A stretch of DNA of 64,000 bases from Oleiagrimonas citrea. GTDB taxonomy: Bacteria > Pseudomonadota > Gammaproteobacteria > Xanthomonadales > Rhodanobacteraceae. The translations under genes were made by a program, and so were the position numbers. The stretch is taken from contig NZ_JAAZQD010000004.1 in assembly GCF_012395255.1 (NCBI RefSeq), positions 62,001 through 126,000 on the forward strand, read 5' to 3'. The notes beneath the pieces are model-generated. The model was not told where the DNA came from. It did not search any database and saw only the letters and a program-made list of their open reading frames with translations. Every line of letters starts with the position of its first letter. The first letter of the stretch is position 1. This document shows positions 47,401-56,449 of this stretch, one piece after another.

Positions 47401-49083
47401 GCTGAGCCCGGTGCTGGTGCCGATCCAGATGCGCCCTTGGGCATCCTGCGCCAGGGCCAGGATGATGCCGGCGGCCAGGCTCTCCGGGTCGTCTTTGCGA
47501 TGTACCAGATGCTGGACGCGCTGGCCGTCGCGATAGCGGTATACGCCGCTGCCGTCGTACATGCCGATCCAGAGCGACCCGCTGCGGTCCCGTAGCAGGC
47601 TGCGACTGGGCCTCGGGTCGCCTTTCGAGGTCAGTGTGGGGTCGAGCAGGTGCGCGGAACGCTGGGCCATGTCCAGGACCATCACGCCGCGGTTGCTCGA
47701 GATCCAGAAGCGCGAACCGCTTCGTGCCAGCGCGAAGACCGTGATCGAAGAGGGCTCGCTCTTGGGCAGGGCGCGGAGAAGAATCGGTGTCAGGCTGTCG
47801 AAGCTGTCCGATTTCGGGTCATAGATGCTGAGGCCCGCGCTGGCCAGTCCCAGCCAGATCTTGCCGTTCTCGTCCTCGTACAGCGCGCGTACGTTGTTGG
47901 AAACGAAATCGTGGCTTGTGGGCGAGCGTTCGTCGCGAATGTAGTGGAAGGGCGCGCCATCCGGGTCGAAATAGGCGGCGCCGTGGGTCACTCCGCCGGT
48001 CCAGATCAGCCCGGAACGATCCACGTAGAACTGCTGCACGTTGTCGTCCGGAAGGCTTCCCTTGATGCCGGGGTGCGGACGCAGCAGTTCGGGATGCTTT
48101 TCATCGACATCGAGACGCAGGAGCCCGACGGATTCGACGGCGGCCCAGATGCGGCCGGCGTGGTCCTCGGTCAATGCATTGACGGTTGTGTTGTCGGGCG
48201 CCTGCGATTCCGGTTGCGGCCAGATTCGCCGTGTTGCGCCGCTGTCGGGTTGCAGGAGATACACACCGCTGCCAGCGCCCAGCAGCAAGCGGCCATTGCG
48301 GCGGCACAGTACCGTGCGTGCGTCGCCGCGGTCGATGCGCACCACACGGGTATGTTCGGCGTCGCGGCCCAGCACGATCAGTTCACGGTCGTGCAAGCCG
48401 TAGAAAGGACCGTCGGGACCGCATTCGGTCAGCGTGGTCTTGCTGTTCAGCGTGCTCGATTGCAGCGTTTTCCAGAGCACGCGGGCGTGTTTCAGCGATG
48501 GATCGACGGAAACGATAGCGTCGCGTTCGGCGACCAGAAGACGCTTGCCGCCGCCTCCTGCAAGTGAGGTGATGCCGTTGAGTCGTTGCGACCAGTGTCC
48601 GGGAATGGGCAGCACACGGTTGTGGTCGGGATCGAACAGGACCAGTCCGCCGACCTTGCTGGCGACCCACAGGTGCCCGTCGCCATCACTGGCGAGTGCG
48701 CTGATGACGTTGTCGGGCAGGCTGTCTGTGCGATTGGCGTCGTGATGGAAGCGCTTCAGCTGGTAGCCGTCATAGCGGTGCAATCCGCCCTGCGTGCCCA
48801 GCCAGATGTACCCCTTGTCGCCCTGCAGGATCGCACCGACGGTATTTTGCGCCATGCCCTGGGCGGCGCCGATGTGGCCGAAATAGTAAGTGCGCACATG
48901 CGCGCTGGCGGAGGGGGCGTCCAGACTGGCCAGAAGCGCACCGAAACAGATGACGATCTGCAGTGCGGTACGCACAGCGCTGCGCGTAAGCGTGCCTGCC
49001 GCAGCATGACGATGCGCTGCGCGTTGGCGCAGAGCATGCATGCAGCGGCGCACTGCCGAGCGACCTGCCAAGCTTCCGGACAT
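44416..49083 (-). CDS. Giant sensor: beta-propeller / Y_Y_Y / PAS / GGDEF / EAL protein
   Basis: 1555 residues from ATG 49083 (AGGTGA upstream). Signal anchor about 36-60; two-component-regulator propeller repeats about 65-720 (GYIWLGTQGGLHRYDGYQL, GKIWLGLASAGL, GRIWIGTSTGL); Y_Y_Y domain about 750-815; membrane helix about 819-846; two PAS regions about 870-1120; GGDEF at 1193-1197 with an I-site R-E-Q-D five residues before; EAL at 1322-1324 (FEALVRW) with ELTES, DDFGTGYSSLAYL and VVAEGVET. Both catalytic motifs are intact, so it may make and/or degrade cyclic-di-GMP in response to a periplasmic ligand. Confidence 0.93.
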   Translation of the reverse strand: MSGSLAGRSAVRRCMHALRQRAAHRHAAAGTLTRSAVRTALQIVICFGALLASLDAPSASAHVRTYYFGHIGAAQGMAQNTVGAILQGDKGYIWLGTQGGLHRYDGYQLKRFHHDANRTDSLPDNVISALASDGDGHLWVASKVGGLVLFDPDHNRVLPIPGHWSQRLNGITSLAGGGGKRLLVAERDAIVSVDPSLKHARVLWKTLQSSTLNSKTTLTECGPDGPFYGLHDRELIVLGRDAEHTRVVRIDRGDARTVLCRRNGRLLLGAGSGVYLLQPDSGATRRIWPQPESQAPDNTTVNALTEDHAGRIWAAVESVGLLRLDVDEKHPELLRPHPGIKGSLPDDNVQQFYVDRSGLIWTGGVTHGAAYFDPDGAPFHYIRDERSPTSHDFVSNNVRALYEDENGKIWLGLASAGLSIYDPKSDSFDSLTPILLRALPKSEPSSITVFALARSGSRFWISSNRGVMVLDMAQRSAHLLDPTLTSKGDPRPSRSLLRDRSGSLWIGMYDGSGVYRYRDGQRVQHLVHRKDDPESLAAGIILALAQDAQGRIWIGTSTGLSVYDPRKDRMRTFQEEPGVEDSLSSHVVMSLFIDSGGVLWVGTQSGLDRLVSLDDNGAHFHRITSRDGLPDGTIYCLREDNEHALWMSTNRGVVRMEPSSGKITAFSIQDGLQGMEYNSGACLKMRDGELVFGGVNGFDKVRPERVKPGTFQPTVNLTSIQIGANNQSVLPIDGRVRMQQSARAIRFEFAAMDFAAPQQNRFQHRLLGFDKDWIDDGTRHSATYTNLPAGRYRFEVRGSNHDGRFSATSHSVALIVIPPWWASRGMYALYIALGVMLLLAVYLAFRARRMRERHHQNQLQEREDRLSMALWGSGDEFWDLDLVNGRMYRLGAEQLLGKGTPTEIDFDDWCNYVLHPQDLGHIRKEIAACLGGETDHFESEYRLKTTQGEWIWVLGRGKIVEQDTDGKPTRISGTVRNITRMRSEDRDRRIAAEVIRSMSEAVTVADLDFKFSSVNAAFTRMSGYSDAEVRGRDTSLLNCNQQPDSVYTHMRRELQSHGHWRGELWQRRKNGSDFLCWVELREVCNAHGTRTHYVCVMTDITDRKRAEQELRYLANYDMLTGLPNRTLLGERLGDSILRARRGGQRLAVLYVDLDRFKHINDSMGHTTGDRLLKAAGARLRQCVREQDTVARVGGDEFTLVLEDVGGSGEVIGVAHKIISAFNEALVLDPHQEVLISPSIGISLYPDHGEVPNELLKHADTAMYQAKEHGRNTWMIYNDAMDADARLRATMAGALRRALERDEMRVVYQPKMALDDHELIGFEALVRWRSAELGDVGPGIFIPLAEETGMIMKIGQFVLERACQDLRAWRDAGQDKLTMAVNLSMVQLQRSGLAKRLQHTLQEHGVPPECLELELTESTVMANVEQSMRTLGELRAIGVSLAIDDFGTGYSSLAYLKRLPLTVLKIDQAFVGDITTDPDDEAITATIITMAHSLGLQVVAEGVETAEQAEYLSAHDCDLMQGNWLSPPLEATSCLTFCEEHERRRQALHPTSSGTT

Positions 49084-49227
49084 CGTGTCACCTGTGCAGA
49101 TGGATTTCAGCGGGACGTGTATGCACCCGCCCCCGCAGGTGAGGTTCCCCCTGCAGCAGTGTAGGCAATCGCCGTTATGGGTGCCAGAATGAATTGGCAC
49201 CAAATTTCAGCAACCGGCTCTACAGGC

Positions 49228-49791
49228 ATGAATGTGACGCACGCCGAACTCGAAACCGAACTCGCGCGGGCCCGTGTTGGCGTCGACGCCAGCGAATTGC
49301 ACGGCTCGCTCACGGGCTTTCTCTGTGGCGGCGGAACGATCGAGTCCGGTCGCGTACTGCAGGCGCTGGAGCTGGATGTCGAGGAGGAGGGGGCGCGTGG
49401 CCAGCTCGATGCGCATCTGCAGGCACTGTGCCGCGATTGCCGCGCCGCGCTGGACGATGCCCAGATGGGATTCGAACCGCTGCAGCCAGACGCCGAGCGG
49501 CCGCTCACCGAGCGGGCGCAGGCATTGGTGTCATGGTGTCGGGGGTTCCTCGGTGGGTTCGGACTGGCTTCGGCGCAGCGCAAGCAGGATCTTTCCGACG
49601 ACGGCAACGAGATTCTGCGCGATTTCGGCGTCATTGCCGGGTCCGAGCTGGCGGTCGATGGCGACGAAGACGACGAACGCTCGCTGATGGAAGTGAGCGA
49701 GTTCGTACGCGTGGGCGCACTGGTGCTGCACGCGGAAGTCGCCGGCAAGCGTGCATCGGGCGGCGCCCATCCGGGCAAGCGTGTGCACTGA
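49228..49791 (+). CDS. UPF0149 (YgfB-like) family protein
   Basis: 187 residues from ATG 49228. DASELHGSLTGFLCGGG near the N-terminus and SWCRGFLGGFGLA in the middle are the YgfB/YecA-type helical signatures. No enzymatic function is established; in E. coli and Pseudomonas ygfB also precedes pepP. The pepP start is one base after this stop, so coupled translation is likely. The Cys-x2-Cys zinc tail of some UPF0149 proteins is absent. Confidence 0.88.
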   Translation: MNVTHAELETELARARVGVDASELHGSLTGFLCGGGTIESGRVLQALELDVEEEGARGQLDAHLQALCRDCRAALDDAQMGFEPLQPDAERPLTERAQALVSWCRGFLGGFGLASAQRKQDLSDDGNEILRDFGVIAGSELAVDGDEDDERSLMEVSEFVRVGALVLHAEVAGKRASGGAHPGKRVH

Positions 49792-49792
49792 C

Positions 49793-51145
49793 ATGGACGC
49801 ACGGACCCAGCGCACGCCGCGCAAGGTGACCGCTGCAACCATCGCTGCCAAGGAATTCGCACGCCGGCGTCGTCAATTGATGCGCCTGGCTGGCGACGAT
49901 GCGGCCCTGCTGATTGCCGCCGCTCCCGAGCGCATGCGCAGCGCCGATGCGGCCTGGCCCTATCGGCAGGATTCGGATTTCCACTATCTGACCGGTTTTC
50001 CCGAGCCACACGCGGTGCTGGCGCTGCTGCCCGGTCGCGATGTGGCGGAAACCATCCTGTTCTGCCGCGAGCGCGACGCCGATCGCGAGCGTCTCGACGG
50101 TCCGCGACTGGGCACCGAGGGGGCGGTGGAGGCCTGCGGCGTCGACGACGCATTTCCCATCGACGATATCGACGACATCCTTCCGGGCATGCTGGAAGGG
50201 CGTGCCCGCGTGTACTGCCATTTCGGCCAGGAGCCGGAGTTCGATGCGCGCCTGCTTGCATGGATGCGGCGCTTGCGCGCGCTGCGCGGCGGTGGCGTCG
50301 TGCCGAAGGAATTCCTGGCGCTGGGCTATCTGCTGCATGACATGCGGCTGTACAAGTCGGCGGCGGAGATCAAGCTGATGCGGCGCGCCGCGAAGGTGTC
50401 GGTTGCCGCGCACCAGGCCGCCATGCGCGGCGTGCAGGCGGGGATGGCCGAGTACGAGGTGGAAGCCGAGTTGCTGCGCACGATGCGCGCGCAGGGTGCG
50501 GTCTCGGCCTACATGCCGAGCGTGGCCGGCGGCGCCAACGCCTGCATCATGCACTACAACGCCAACCGCTCGCCGCTGCGCGACGGCGACCTGTTGCTGA
50601 TCGATGCCGGTGCTGAGGTTGATTGCTATGCCGCCGATATCACCCGCACGTTCCCGGTCGGCGGCCGTTTCACGCGCGATCAGCGCGCGCTGTATGAAGT
50701 CGTGCTGGCGGCGCAGGAGGCCGCGATCGAGCAGGTGCGTCCGGGGCAGCCGTTCAGTGCGGCGCATGATGCCGCCGTGACGGTCATCGTCGAGGGGCTG
50801 CGTGCACTGAAGTTGCTGCGCGGAAGCGTGGCTTCGATTCTCGAGGAAGGCAGCTACCGACGCTATTTTCCGCACAAGACCGGTCACTGGCTCGGTCTCG
50901 ACGTGCACGATGTCGGCGACTACCGCATCGACGGCGAACCGCGCATGCTGGAACCGGGCATGGTGGTGACGGTGGAACCGGGCCTGTACATCCCGCCCGA
51001 CGCCGACGGTCCGGCTGCGCGCTGGGCCGGTACCGGCATCCGCATCGAGGACGATGTGCTGGTCGGCCGCGACGGGCCGCAGGTGCTCACCGAGGGCGTG
51101 CCCAAGCAGGTCGAGGCGATCGAGGCGCTGATGGCCGGCCGCTGA
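49793..51145 (+). CDS. pepP: Xaa-Pro aminopeptidase
   Basis: 450 residues from ATG 49793. The N-terminal domain has DFHYLTGFPEPHAVLALLPG; the pita-bread catalytic domain carries the five metal ligands: Asp in LLLIDAGAEVDCYAADITRT (two Asp), His in FPHKTGHWLGLDVHD, Glu in VVTVEPGLYIP and Glu in GTGIRIEDDVLV. It removes N-terminal residues preceding proline using two Mn ions. Cytoplasmic; coupled to the UPF0149 gene and convergent with pepQ. Confidence 0.95.
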   Translation: MDARTQRTPRKVTAATIAAKEFARRRRQLMRLAGDDAALLIAAAPERMRSADAAWPYRQDSDFHYLTGFPEPHAVLALLPGRDVAETILFCRERDADRERLDGPRLGTEGAVEACGVDDAFPIDDIDDILPGMLEGRARVYCHFGQEPEFDARLLAWMRRLRALRGGGVVPKEFLALGYLLHDMRLYKSAAEIKLMRRAAKVSVAAHQAAMRGVQAGMAEYEVEAELLRTMRAQGAVSAYMPSVAGGANACIMHYNANRSPLRDGDLLLIDAGAEVDCYAADITRTFPVGGRFTRDQRALYEVVLAAQEAAIEQVRPGQPFSAAHDAAVTVIVEGLRALKLLRGSVASILEEGSYRRYFPHKTGHWLGLDVHDVGDYRIDGEPRMLEPGMVVTVEPGLYIPPDADGPAARWAGTGIRIEDDVLVGRDGPQVLTEGVPKQVEAIEALMAGR

Positions 51146-51182
51146 TCGACGGCCGGCCCGTTCATCGATTCCGTTTCAGGAC

Positions 51183-52508
51183 TCAGTCCAGGGCGGCGAA
51201 GGCGTCGCGCGTCATGTTTTCCGGATCGCCGCTGGTGCAAATGACGTCGTCCTCGATGCGGATGCCGCCGTAGGGGCGCAGGGCATCGATGCGGTTCCAG
51301 TTGACGTGCTTGCCCTCCGGGCGTTCCTTCAGGCGCGCCAGCAGCATGTCGATGAAGTACAGCCCCGGCTCGATGGTGACGACCATGTCGGTTTCCAGCG
51401 AGCGCGTCATGCGCAGGAACGGATGGCCGTCGGGCTGGGCGACGGTGTCGCCCTTGTCGTTCTTCATGAAGCCGCCGACGTCGTGCACCTGCAGGCCGAT
51501 GCTGTGGCCCAGGCCGTGCGGGAAGAAGGTCGCGCTGACGCCGCTCTCGACCATGGCCTCGGGACTCATGTCGACGATGTTCTGGTCCTTCAGCACGCCG
51601 GCCAGCAACTGGTGCGCTTCCAGGTGCAGTTCGCGGTAGTCGCGTCCGGCGCGCACGCCGTCGCACAGTTGTCGCTGCGCCTTGTCGACCGCGTCGATCA
51701 GCGCCTGGAAATCCTCGGCCTCGGGTGCGGCGTAGGTGCGGGTGATGTCGCTGGCGTACCCGCCGCTGCTGGCACCGGCATCGATCAGGAACGACAGATT
51801 GCGCGCCGGCGGCGCCATGTCGAAGTGCATGTAGTGCAGCACCGCGCTGTGCTCGTTGAGGCCGACGATGCTGTGGTACGGCAGCTCGGCGTCGGTCTGG
51901 CCCACGGCATGCAGATAGGCCATGTGGATGCCGAACTCGCTCTCGCCGGCGCGGAAGGCGGCGGCGGCGGCGCGATGACCGCGTGCGCCGAGGGTACTGG
52001 CCTCGCGCATGCGGATCAGTTCGTACGGCGTCTTGTAGGCGCGGTGGTAGTCCAGATACTGGATCACCGCTTCGGGTGCGTCGGGAATGAAATCCTCGAT
52101 ACCATCGCGCGACTGGCCGAGGATGGCGCACTTCGCGGGGTCCTGCGGCAGGTGCTGGCGCGCGTCCTCCCATTTGCGGATCAGGCGGATGTCGAAGTGT
52201 TCCACCCAGTAACCGTTCGGGTCTTCGGGCGTCAGGTGCCAGAAATCCTGCGGCTGCAGGTAGATCAGCACCGGTTTCTCGCCCGGTGTGTAGACGATCC
52301 AGCTACCCGGCGCATTCAGTAGCGGCACCCACTGCTTGAATGCGGGGTGCACAGCGAACGGGTAGTCCATGTCGTCCAGGTGCTTGGGAATGGGGTGCCC
52401 GGCGGGGATGACCAGGTGCTCGCGGCCGACGGCCTCCAGCGCCGCGTCGGCGCGCTGGCGCAGGGTGGCGATGTGCAGCGGGTAGGCTTGGGCGAGTGCG
52501 TCGTTCAT
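51183..52508 (-). CDS. pepQ: Xaa-Pro dipeptidase
   Basis: 441 residues, the PepQ length. M24B metal ligands: LSFLIDAGASSGGYASDITR (two Asp), FFPHGLGHSIGLQVHDVGG (His), MVVTIEPGLYF (Glu) and GGIRIEDDVI (Glu). The longer insertions compared with the neighbouring PepP and the N-terminus (HLVIPAGHPIPKHLDDMDYP) are typical of the proline dipeptidase (prolidase) group, which frees proline from X-Pro dipeptides and can also act on organophosphates. Convergent with pepP. Confidence 0.94.
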   Translation of the reverse strand: MNDALAQAYPLHIATLRQRADAALEAVGREHLVIPAGHPIPKHLDDMDYPFAVHPAFKQWVPLLNAPGSWIVYTPGEKPVLIYLQPQDFWHLTPEDPNGYWVEHFDIRLIRKWEDARQHLPQDPAKCAILGQSRDGIEDFIPDAPEAVIQYLDYHRAYKTPYELIRMREASTLGARGHRAAAAAFRAGESEFGIHMAYLHAVGQTDAELPYHSIVGLNEHSAVLHYMHFDMAPPARNLSFLIDAGASSGGYASDITRTYAAPEAEDFQALIDAVDKAQRQLCDGVRAGRDYRELHLEAHQLLAGVLKDQNIVDMSPEAMVESGVSATFFPHGLGHSIGLQVHDVGGFMKNDKGDTVAQPDGHPFLRMTRSLETDMVVTIEPGLYFIDMLLARLKERPEGKHVNWNRIDALRPYGGIRIEDDVICTSGDPENMTRDAFAALD

Positions 52509-52583
52509 GGGTGTGCGTCCGTCTGAATCAGACGCCCATGGTGCCTTGGACGGCAGGGCAAAGCCAAACCGCGTGCGGGCCGG

Positions 52584-52937
52584 TCAGACGAATTCGCCGC
52601 CGGGCGCTTCGATCCATTTGCGCAGCTTGAGTGCGTCGGACTCGCTGATGGCGATGATGCGGAAGCCGGTCCAGTACTGGCCGGGTACATTGGCGGCTTC
52701 GCTCCACTGTTCGTGCACGCCGAATTCCAGTGTGTGCTCGCCCTGGCCGCGCGAAGGCAAGGTGAGACGAAGCTGGTAGATGGCGTCCGCGCGCAGGGGC
52801 TTGTTGCTGATCAGCATCAGGCCGCTGCTGGAGATGTTGCCGATATGACCCAGACGCTCGTCGCTGATCGCGTTGTCGACGGTGATGGCGGTGCCGACGC
52901 GGCGGCGCGGCGCGCGGCGTTGCTCGGATGCATTCAT
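52584..52937 (-). CDS. PilZ-domain protein
   Basis: 117 residues, a single PilZ domain. The R-x3-R motif (RRAPRRR, residues 7-13) and the [D/N]-x-S-x2-G motif (GNISSSGLML) that wrap cyclic-di-GMP are both present, so it can probably bind the second messenger. Starts within the stop of the DUF1631 gene (four-base overlap), making the pair a coupled unit. Likely an effector for motility, pili or surface polysaccharide; the partner is unknown. Confidence 0.88.
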   Translation of the reverse strand: MNASEQRRAPRRRVGTAITVDNAISDERLGHIGNISSSGLMLISNKPLRADAIYQLRLTLPSRGQGEHTLEFGVHEQWSEAANVPGQYWTGFRIIAISESDALKLRKWIEAPGGEFV

Positions 52938-55180
52938 GCGCTCTGCTCCGCGGTGTTCCGGGCGAACTGGCGCAGTCCCTTGACGATGACGCTCCAGGCG
53001 CGATCCAGCAGGGACTCGTTGCGTTCGGTCGGAATCCGTACCTTGCCCGCAGCCATCATGGCCGCCAGTTCGCTGAGATTGCCGACGTCCTCGCGCACAC
53101 CACGCTGGTTGACCACCAGGCAGTGCCCGGTGACCGGCGAGAACCAGGCCAGCTTGCGCCGCAGCACACTCTGGTCGGGGCGGATGAACTCGAGCCAGGC
53201 GCCATATTGTTGCTGACGCAGGGTGGCAAGCGCTTCCTGGGCAGCCGGGTCCCGCTGATCCTGCGCCGGTTCGCTCTCGGGTTTCTCGGTCTCGCCGCTG
53301 CCCAGCCGCTGACGCTGCTTCAGGCGCATCGCCAGTTCGGTTCGAGTCAGTTCCGGCGCCGGTTCGCCGGCAGACGGCTTGGTGACGACGTGGCGCGCGA
53401 TCTGTTCGGCTTCCTCGCCGTGGATGCCGACCTGGCTGAGGCCCTCGGTGATTTCCTCGCGTAGCTCGGAGTCGTCCTGTTCGGTTCGCTGCCGCAGGAG
53501 CTTGTCGGTGACTTCCAGGCGTTGACGGAAAGCCTTGCTGCGTTCGCCCCAGCGCAGCATGGACAGCGCCAGGACGTCGGTCCAGGCCTGTTCCATCATG
53601 GTGCGCAGCAAGCCGCTGGCGTTGCTGCTCTGCAAGCGTTCGGCGACCAGTTCGCTGGCGCGGTTTCGCGCCAGCAGCAGCCGTTCGCGGCCCTGCGCGG
53701 CTTCGAGGTGGCGGCGTTCGCTGATCTCGGCGCGGCGTCGCAGCACCGAAAGCTGGCTGTCGAGATCCTTGCGCAGGTCGTCCAGCAGTTGCACGTCGCC
53801 GTCGAATTCCTCGGCGGTGCGCTCGACCACATCCTGCAGCTTGCGCGCCAGCACCGGATCGGCGGATTCGCCGGCGCCGTCGAGCCACTGCGTGGCTGTA
53901 TCCAGCACCGAGCCGAGCAATTGCCGCGCCGGATGGTCCTGCTTGGAGAAGAATTCCGGATCGGACAGCGCCACGCGCAGCATCGGTACCTGCATGCGCG
54001 TCATCAGCGTGGCGGCGTGGCCGTCGATGGGCATGTCGCGGCCGAGATGGTCGAACAGCATCGTCATCAGATCGATGGTGTCGGTCTGGTCGGCATCGAA
54101 GGCCAGTGGTTGTCCGTCGGGGCTGAGTGCGCGCAACTGCGCCTGCAGATCCTGGCGCAGATGCTTCATGCTGCGCACGTGGCGCGCACCGTTTTCCAGC
54201 ACGGTGGTGTCGGACTGCTGCTGCAGTCGGGCCAGCGCGTCCTGAAGCTGCTCCGGCGTGCTGGCGGGGCCCGAAGGGGGCGTGCTCTCTGCGTTCAGCC
54301 CGAGCGCGTTACGGCGTTGCGCGAGCAGATTGCGCAACACTGTGAAGGCGATGGTGGACTCGGTCTTCTCGTTTCGTCCGTGGTGATCCGGCGCGGCTTG
54401 CGGTGCCGCTGCATTCGGTGCCGAATCTTCATCGCGTATGGTGTCGTCGGGTTTGGCTGTCTTGTCGCTCTTGTTCTGCGCGCCGTGCATACGACGTGCC
54501 AGTAGTGCGCTCAGGTCCGGCAGCAGGCCCTGGGCAGCCATCAACGTGTTCAACGCCTCGAACAGTCGCGGTGCCTCGCGCAGCAGGTGGCGGCTGAAGA
54601 GCTTGTGCAGGTGCTGGCGATGCGCCGGCGGCAGGTCCAGTTCGTTGCTGGCGTACTGCCAGGCCGCGCAGATCGCGCGCGGACCGACCGGCAGTGCGTC
54701 GGATTCGATCACGGGCATGCCGACCAGAGCGGCGAAGCGGTAGCCCAGCTCCAGCAGGGGAATGCCCGAACGGATCTCCACGCGGGCTTCGGCGGTGCCG
54801 AGGATCGACTCCTCTTCCTGATCGTCGACGTCGACGAGAGAGAGTCCGAGCCCTGCGCGCGGATCGTGGTTTGGTTGGGCGTCATCCAGGTGGAAGCGCT
54901 CGAAGCCACTGCGCAGGCGACTCAGGAAGCGGGGGGCGAAATCGGCACGGCCACGTCGCACCTCACGCTGCGAGGCCAGGCAGATTTCCTGTTCGGTATT
55001 GTTGTTGGCCTGGTCGGCGAAGCGGAACATCTGCTCGTCGAATTCGTCCAGGATCTGGGTCAGCATCGGATGCAGCGCGGCTTCGCACAGATCGTGCACG
55101 CGCGCCAGAAGACGCCGGGCGCGCGGTGCCAGCGTCGTGCCGATGCCTGGTTCCTTTTGGTGGTCGCCTGGATGTTCCAT
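52934..55180 (-). CDS. DUF1631 family protein
   Basis: 748 residues from ATG 55180 (MEHPGDHQKEPGIG); a longer frame from 55240 has no better ribosome site. Mostly helical and acidic, with family-like stretches FDEQMFRFADQANNNTEQEI and LLELGYRFAALVGMPVI, and a C-terminal block WLEFIRPDQSVLRRKLAWFS followed by GHCLVVNQRG. That last block is typical of this family, which often carries or neighbours a PilZ domain. No signal peptide. Function unknown; coupling with the PilZ gene suggests cyclic-di-GMP-linked action. Confidence 0.85.
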   Translation of the reverse strand: MEHPGDHQKEPGIGTTLAPRARRLLARVHDLCEAALHPMLTQILDEFDEQMFRFADQANNNTEQEICLASQREVRRGRADFAPRFLSRLRSGFERFHLDDAQPNHDPRAGLGLSLVDVDDQEEESILGTAEARVEIRSGIPLLELGYRFAALVGMPVIESDALPVGPRAICAAWQYASNELDLPPAHRQHLHKLFSRHLLREAPRLFEALNTLMAAQGLLPDLSALLARRMHGAQNKSDKTAKPDDTIRDEDSAPNAAAPQAAPDHHGRNEKTESTIAFTVLRNLLAQRRNALGLNAESTPPSGPASTPEQLQDALARLQQQSDTTVLENGARHVRSMKHLRQDLQAQLRALSPDGQPLAFDADQTDTIDLMTMLFDHLGRDMPIDGHAATLMTRMQVPMLRVALSDPEFFSKQDHPARQLLGSVLDTATQWLDGAGESADPVLARKLQDVVERTAEEFDGDVQLLDDLRKDLDSQLSVLRRRAEISERRHLEAAQGRERLLLARNRASELVAERLQSSNASGLLRTMMEQAWTDVLALSMLRWGERSKAFRQRLEVTDKLLRQRTEQDDSELREEITEGLSQVGIHGEEAEQIARHVVTKPSAGEPAPELTRTELAMRLKQRQRLGSGETEKPESEPAQDQRDPAAQEALATLRQQQYGAWLEFIRPDQSVLRRKLAWFSPVTGHCLVVNQRGVREDVGNLSELAAMMAAGKVRIPTERNESLLDRAWSVIVKGLRQFARNTAEQSA

Positions 55181-55243
55181 GCTGCCCCCGGCCTCCGATG
55201 CCCGGATTGTACGCCATCCCGGCGGCGTGATGCCTGCCATGGA

Positions 55244-56398
55244 TTACATGAACAGCGCCACCACGTCGTTGAGGAAGCGCTGGCCCTGTGCGGTGGTGCG
55301 CAATTGCGACAGGTCGTCCGTCAGCCACCCGCGCTGGATCGCCTCGTCGAGGGTGTCGCGGATGCGAGACAGCGGAAGTCCCGTGCGTGCGTTGAACGCT
55401 TGCATCGGCGTGCCGTCGATCAGGCGCAGCGCGTTGAGCATGTATTCGAAGGCGCGCTCGGATTCCGGGATCAGTCGATCGCCGCCGATGCGTGCGTGCT
55501 GGGTTTCGGCGGCGAGATAGGTCTTCGGCAGACGCTGTTTCCAGCGTCGCCGTACACCGCGCGCATCGCTGATTTTTCCGTGCGCGCCGGCGCCGATACC
55601 GAGGTAGTCGCCGAAGCTCCAGTAGTTGAGATTGTGTTGGCAGCGACGTCCCGTCTGCGCGTAGGCCGAGACTTCGTACTGGGCGAAACCGGCCTCGGCC
55701 AGGCGCGCCTGGCAGGCCTCCTGCATGTCCCACGCCGTGTCGTCGTCGGGCAACGGCGGCGGATGGGCGGCGAAGGCGGTGTTCGGCTCCAGCGTCAGTT
55801 GATAGTGCGAGAGGTGGGTCGGCTGCAGCGCCAGTGCGCGCTCGAGGTCGCGCAGCGCGCCGTCCACGGTCTGCTCGGGCAGGGCGTACATCAGATCGAG
55901 GTTGATGTTGTCGTAGCCCGCTTGCCGCGCCAGGCCGAAGGCATCTTCGGCTTCGCCGGAAGAGTGAATGCGTCCGAGGCGCCGCAGCAGCGCGTCATCG
56001 AAGCTCTGCACGCCGAAGGAGAGTCGGTTGACGCCGGCGGCGAGGTAATCCTCGAAGCGACCGTGCTCGACGGTGCCGGGATTGGTTTCCAGGGTGATTT
56101 CGGCGTCCGCTGCGAAGCGCAGGCGTTGACGCGCCGCGCGCAGCAAGCGCGCGATCTGTTCGGGTGGGAACAGGCTCGGCGTGCCGCCGCCGAAGAACAC
56201 GCTGACGATCGGGCGATCCGCGACCGCAGGCCCAAAATCGGCGAGGTCGCCGTCGAGGTCGGCGATCAGCGCATCCACGTAATCGGCGTACGGAGCGGCG
56301 GCGTCGCGCAGTCCGTGGGAATTGAAGTCGCAGTACGGGCATTTCTTCACGCACCAGGGCATGTGCACGTAGAGGGACAGCGGCGGGAGGTCGATCAT
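55244..56398 (-). CDS. hemW: Radical SAM heme chaperone HemW
   Basis: 384 residues. The radical SAM cluster motif lies at the N-terminus, WCVKKCPYCDFNSHG (C-x3-C-x2-C-x-F), then SVFFGGGTPSLF and TLETNPGT. It lacks the extra N-terminal cysteine region of true HemN, as in HemW proteins that insert heme into respiratory enzymes rather than oxidise coproporphyrinogen. In xanthomonads it follows rph-rdgB; here a diiron protein gene is placed in between on the other strand. Confidence 0.93.
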   Translation of the reverse strand: MIDLPPLSLYVHMPWCVKKCPYCDFNSHGLRDAAAPYADYVDALIADLDGDLADFGPAVADRPIVSVFFGGGTPSLFPPEQIARLLRAARQRLRFAADAEITLETNPGTVEHGRFEDYLAAGVNRLSFGVQSFDDALLRRLGRIHSSGEAEDAFGLARQAGYDNINLDLMYALPEQTVDGALRDLERALALQPTHLSHYQLTLEPNTAFAAHPPPLPDDDTAWDMQEACQARLAEAGFAQYEVSAYAQTGRRCQHNLNYWSFGDYLGIGAGAHGKISDARGVRRRWKQRLPKTYLAAETQHARIGGDRLIPESERAFEYMLNALRLIDGTPMQAFNARTGLPLSRIRDTLDEAIQRGWLTDDLSQLRTTAQGQRFLNDVVALFM

Positions 56399-56449
56399 CG
56401 GTCTATGGTAGCCGTTTGCGCGGCAAACAGCGCCTCTGATGCGCGCGCT

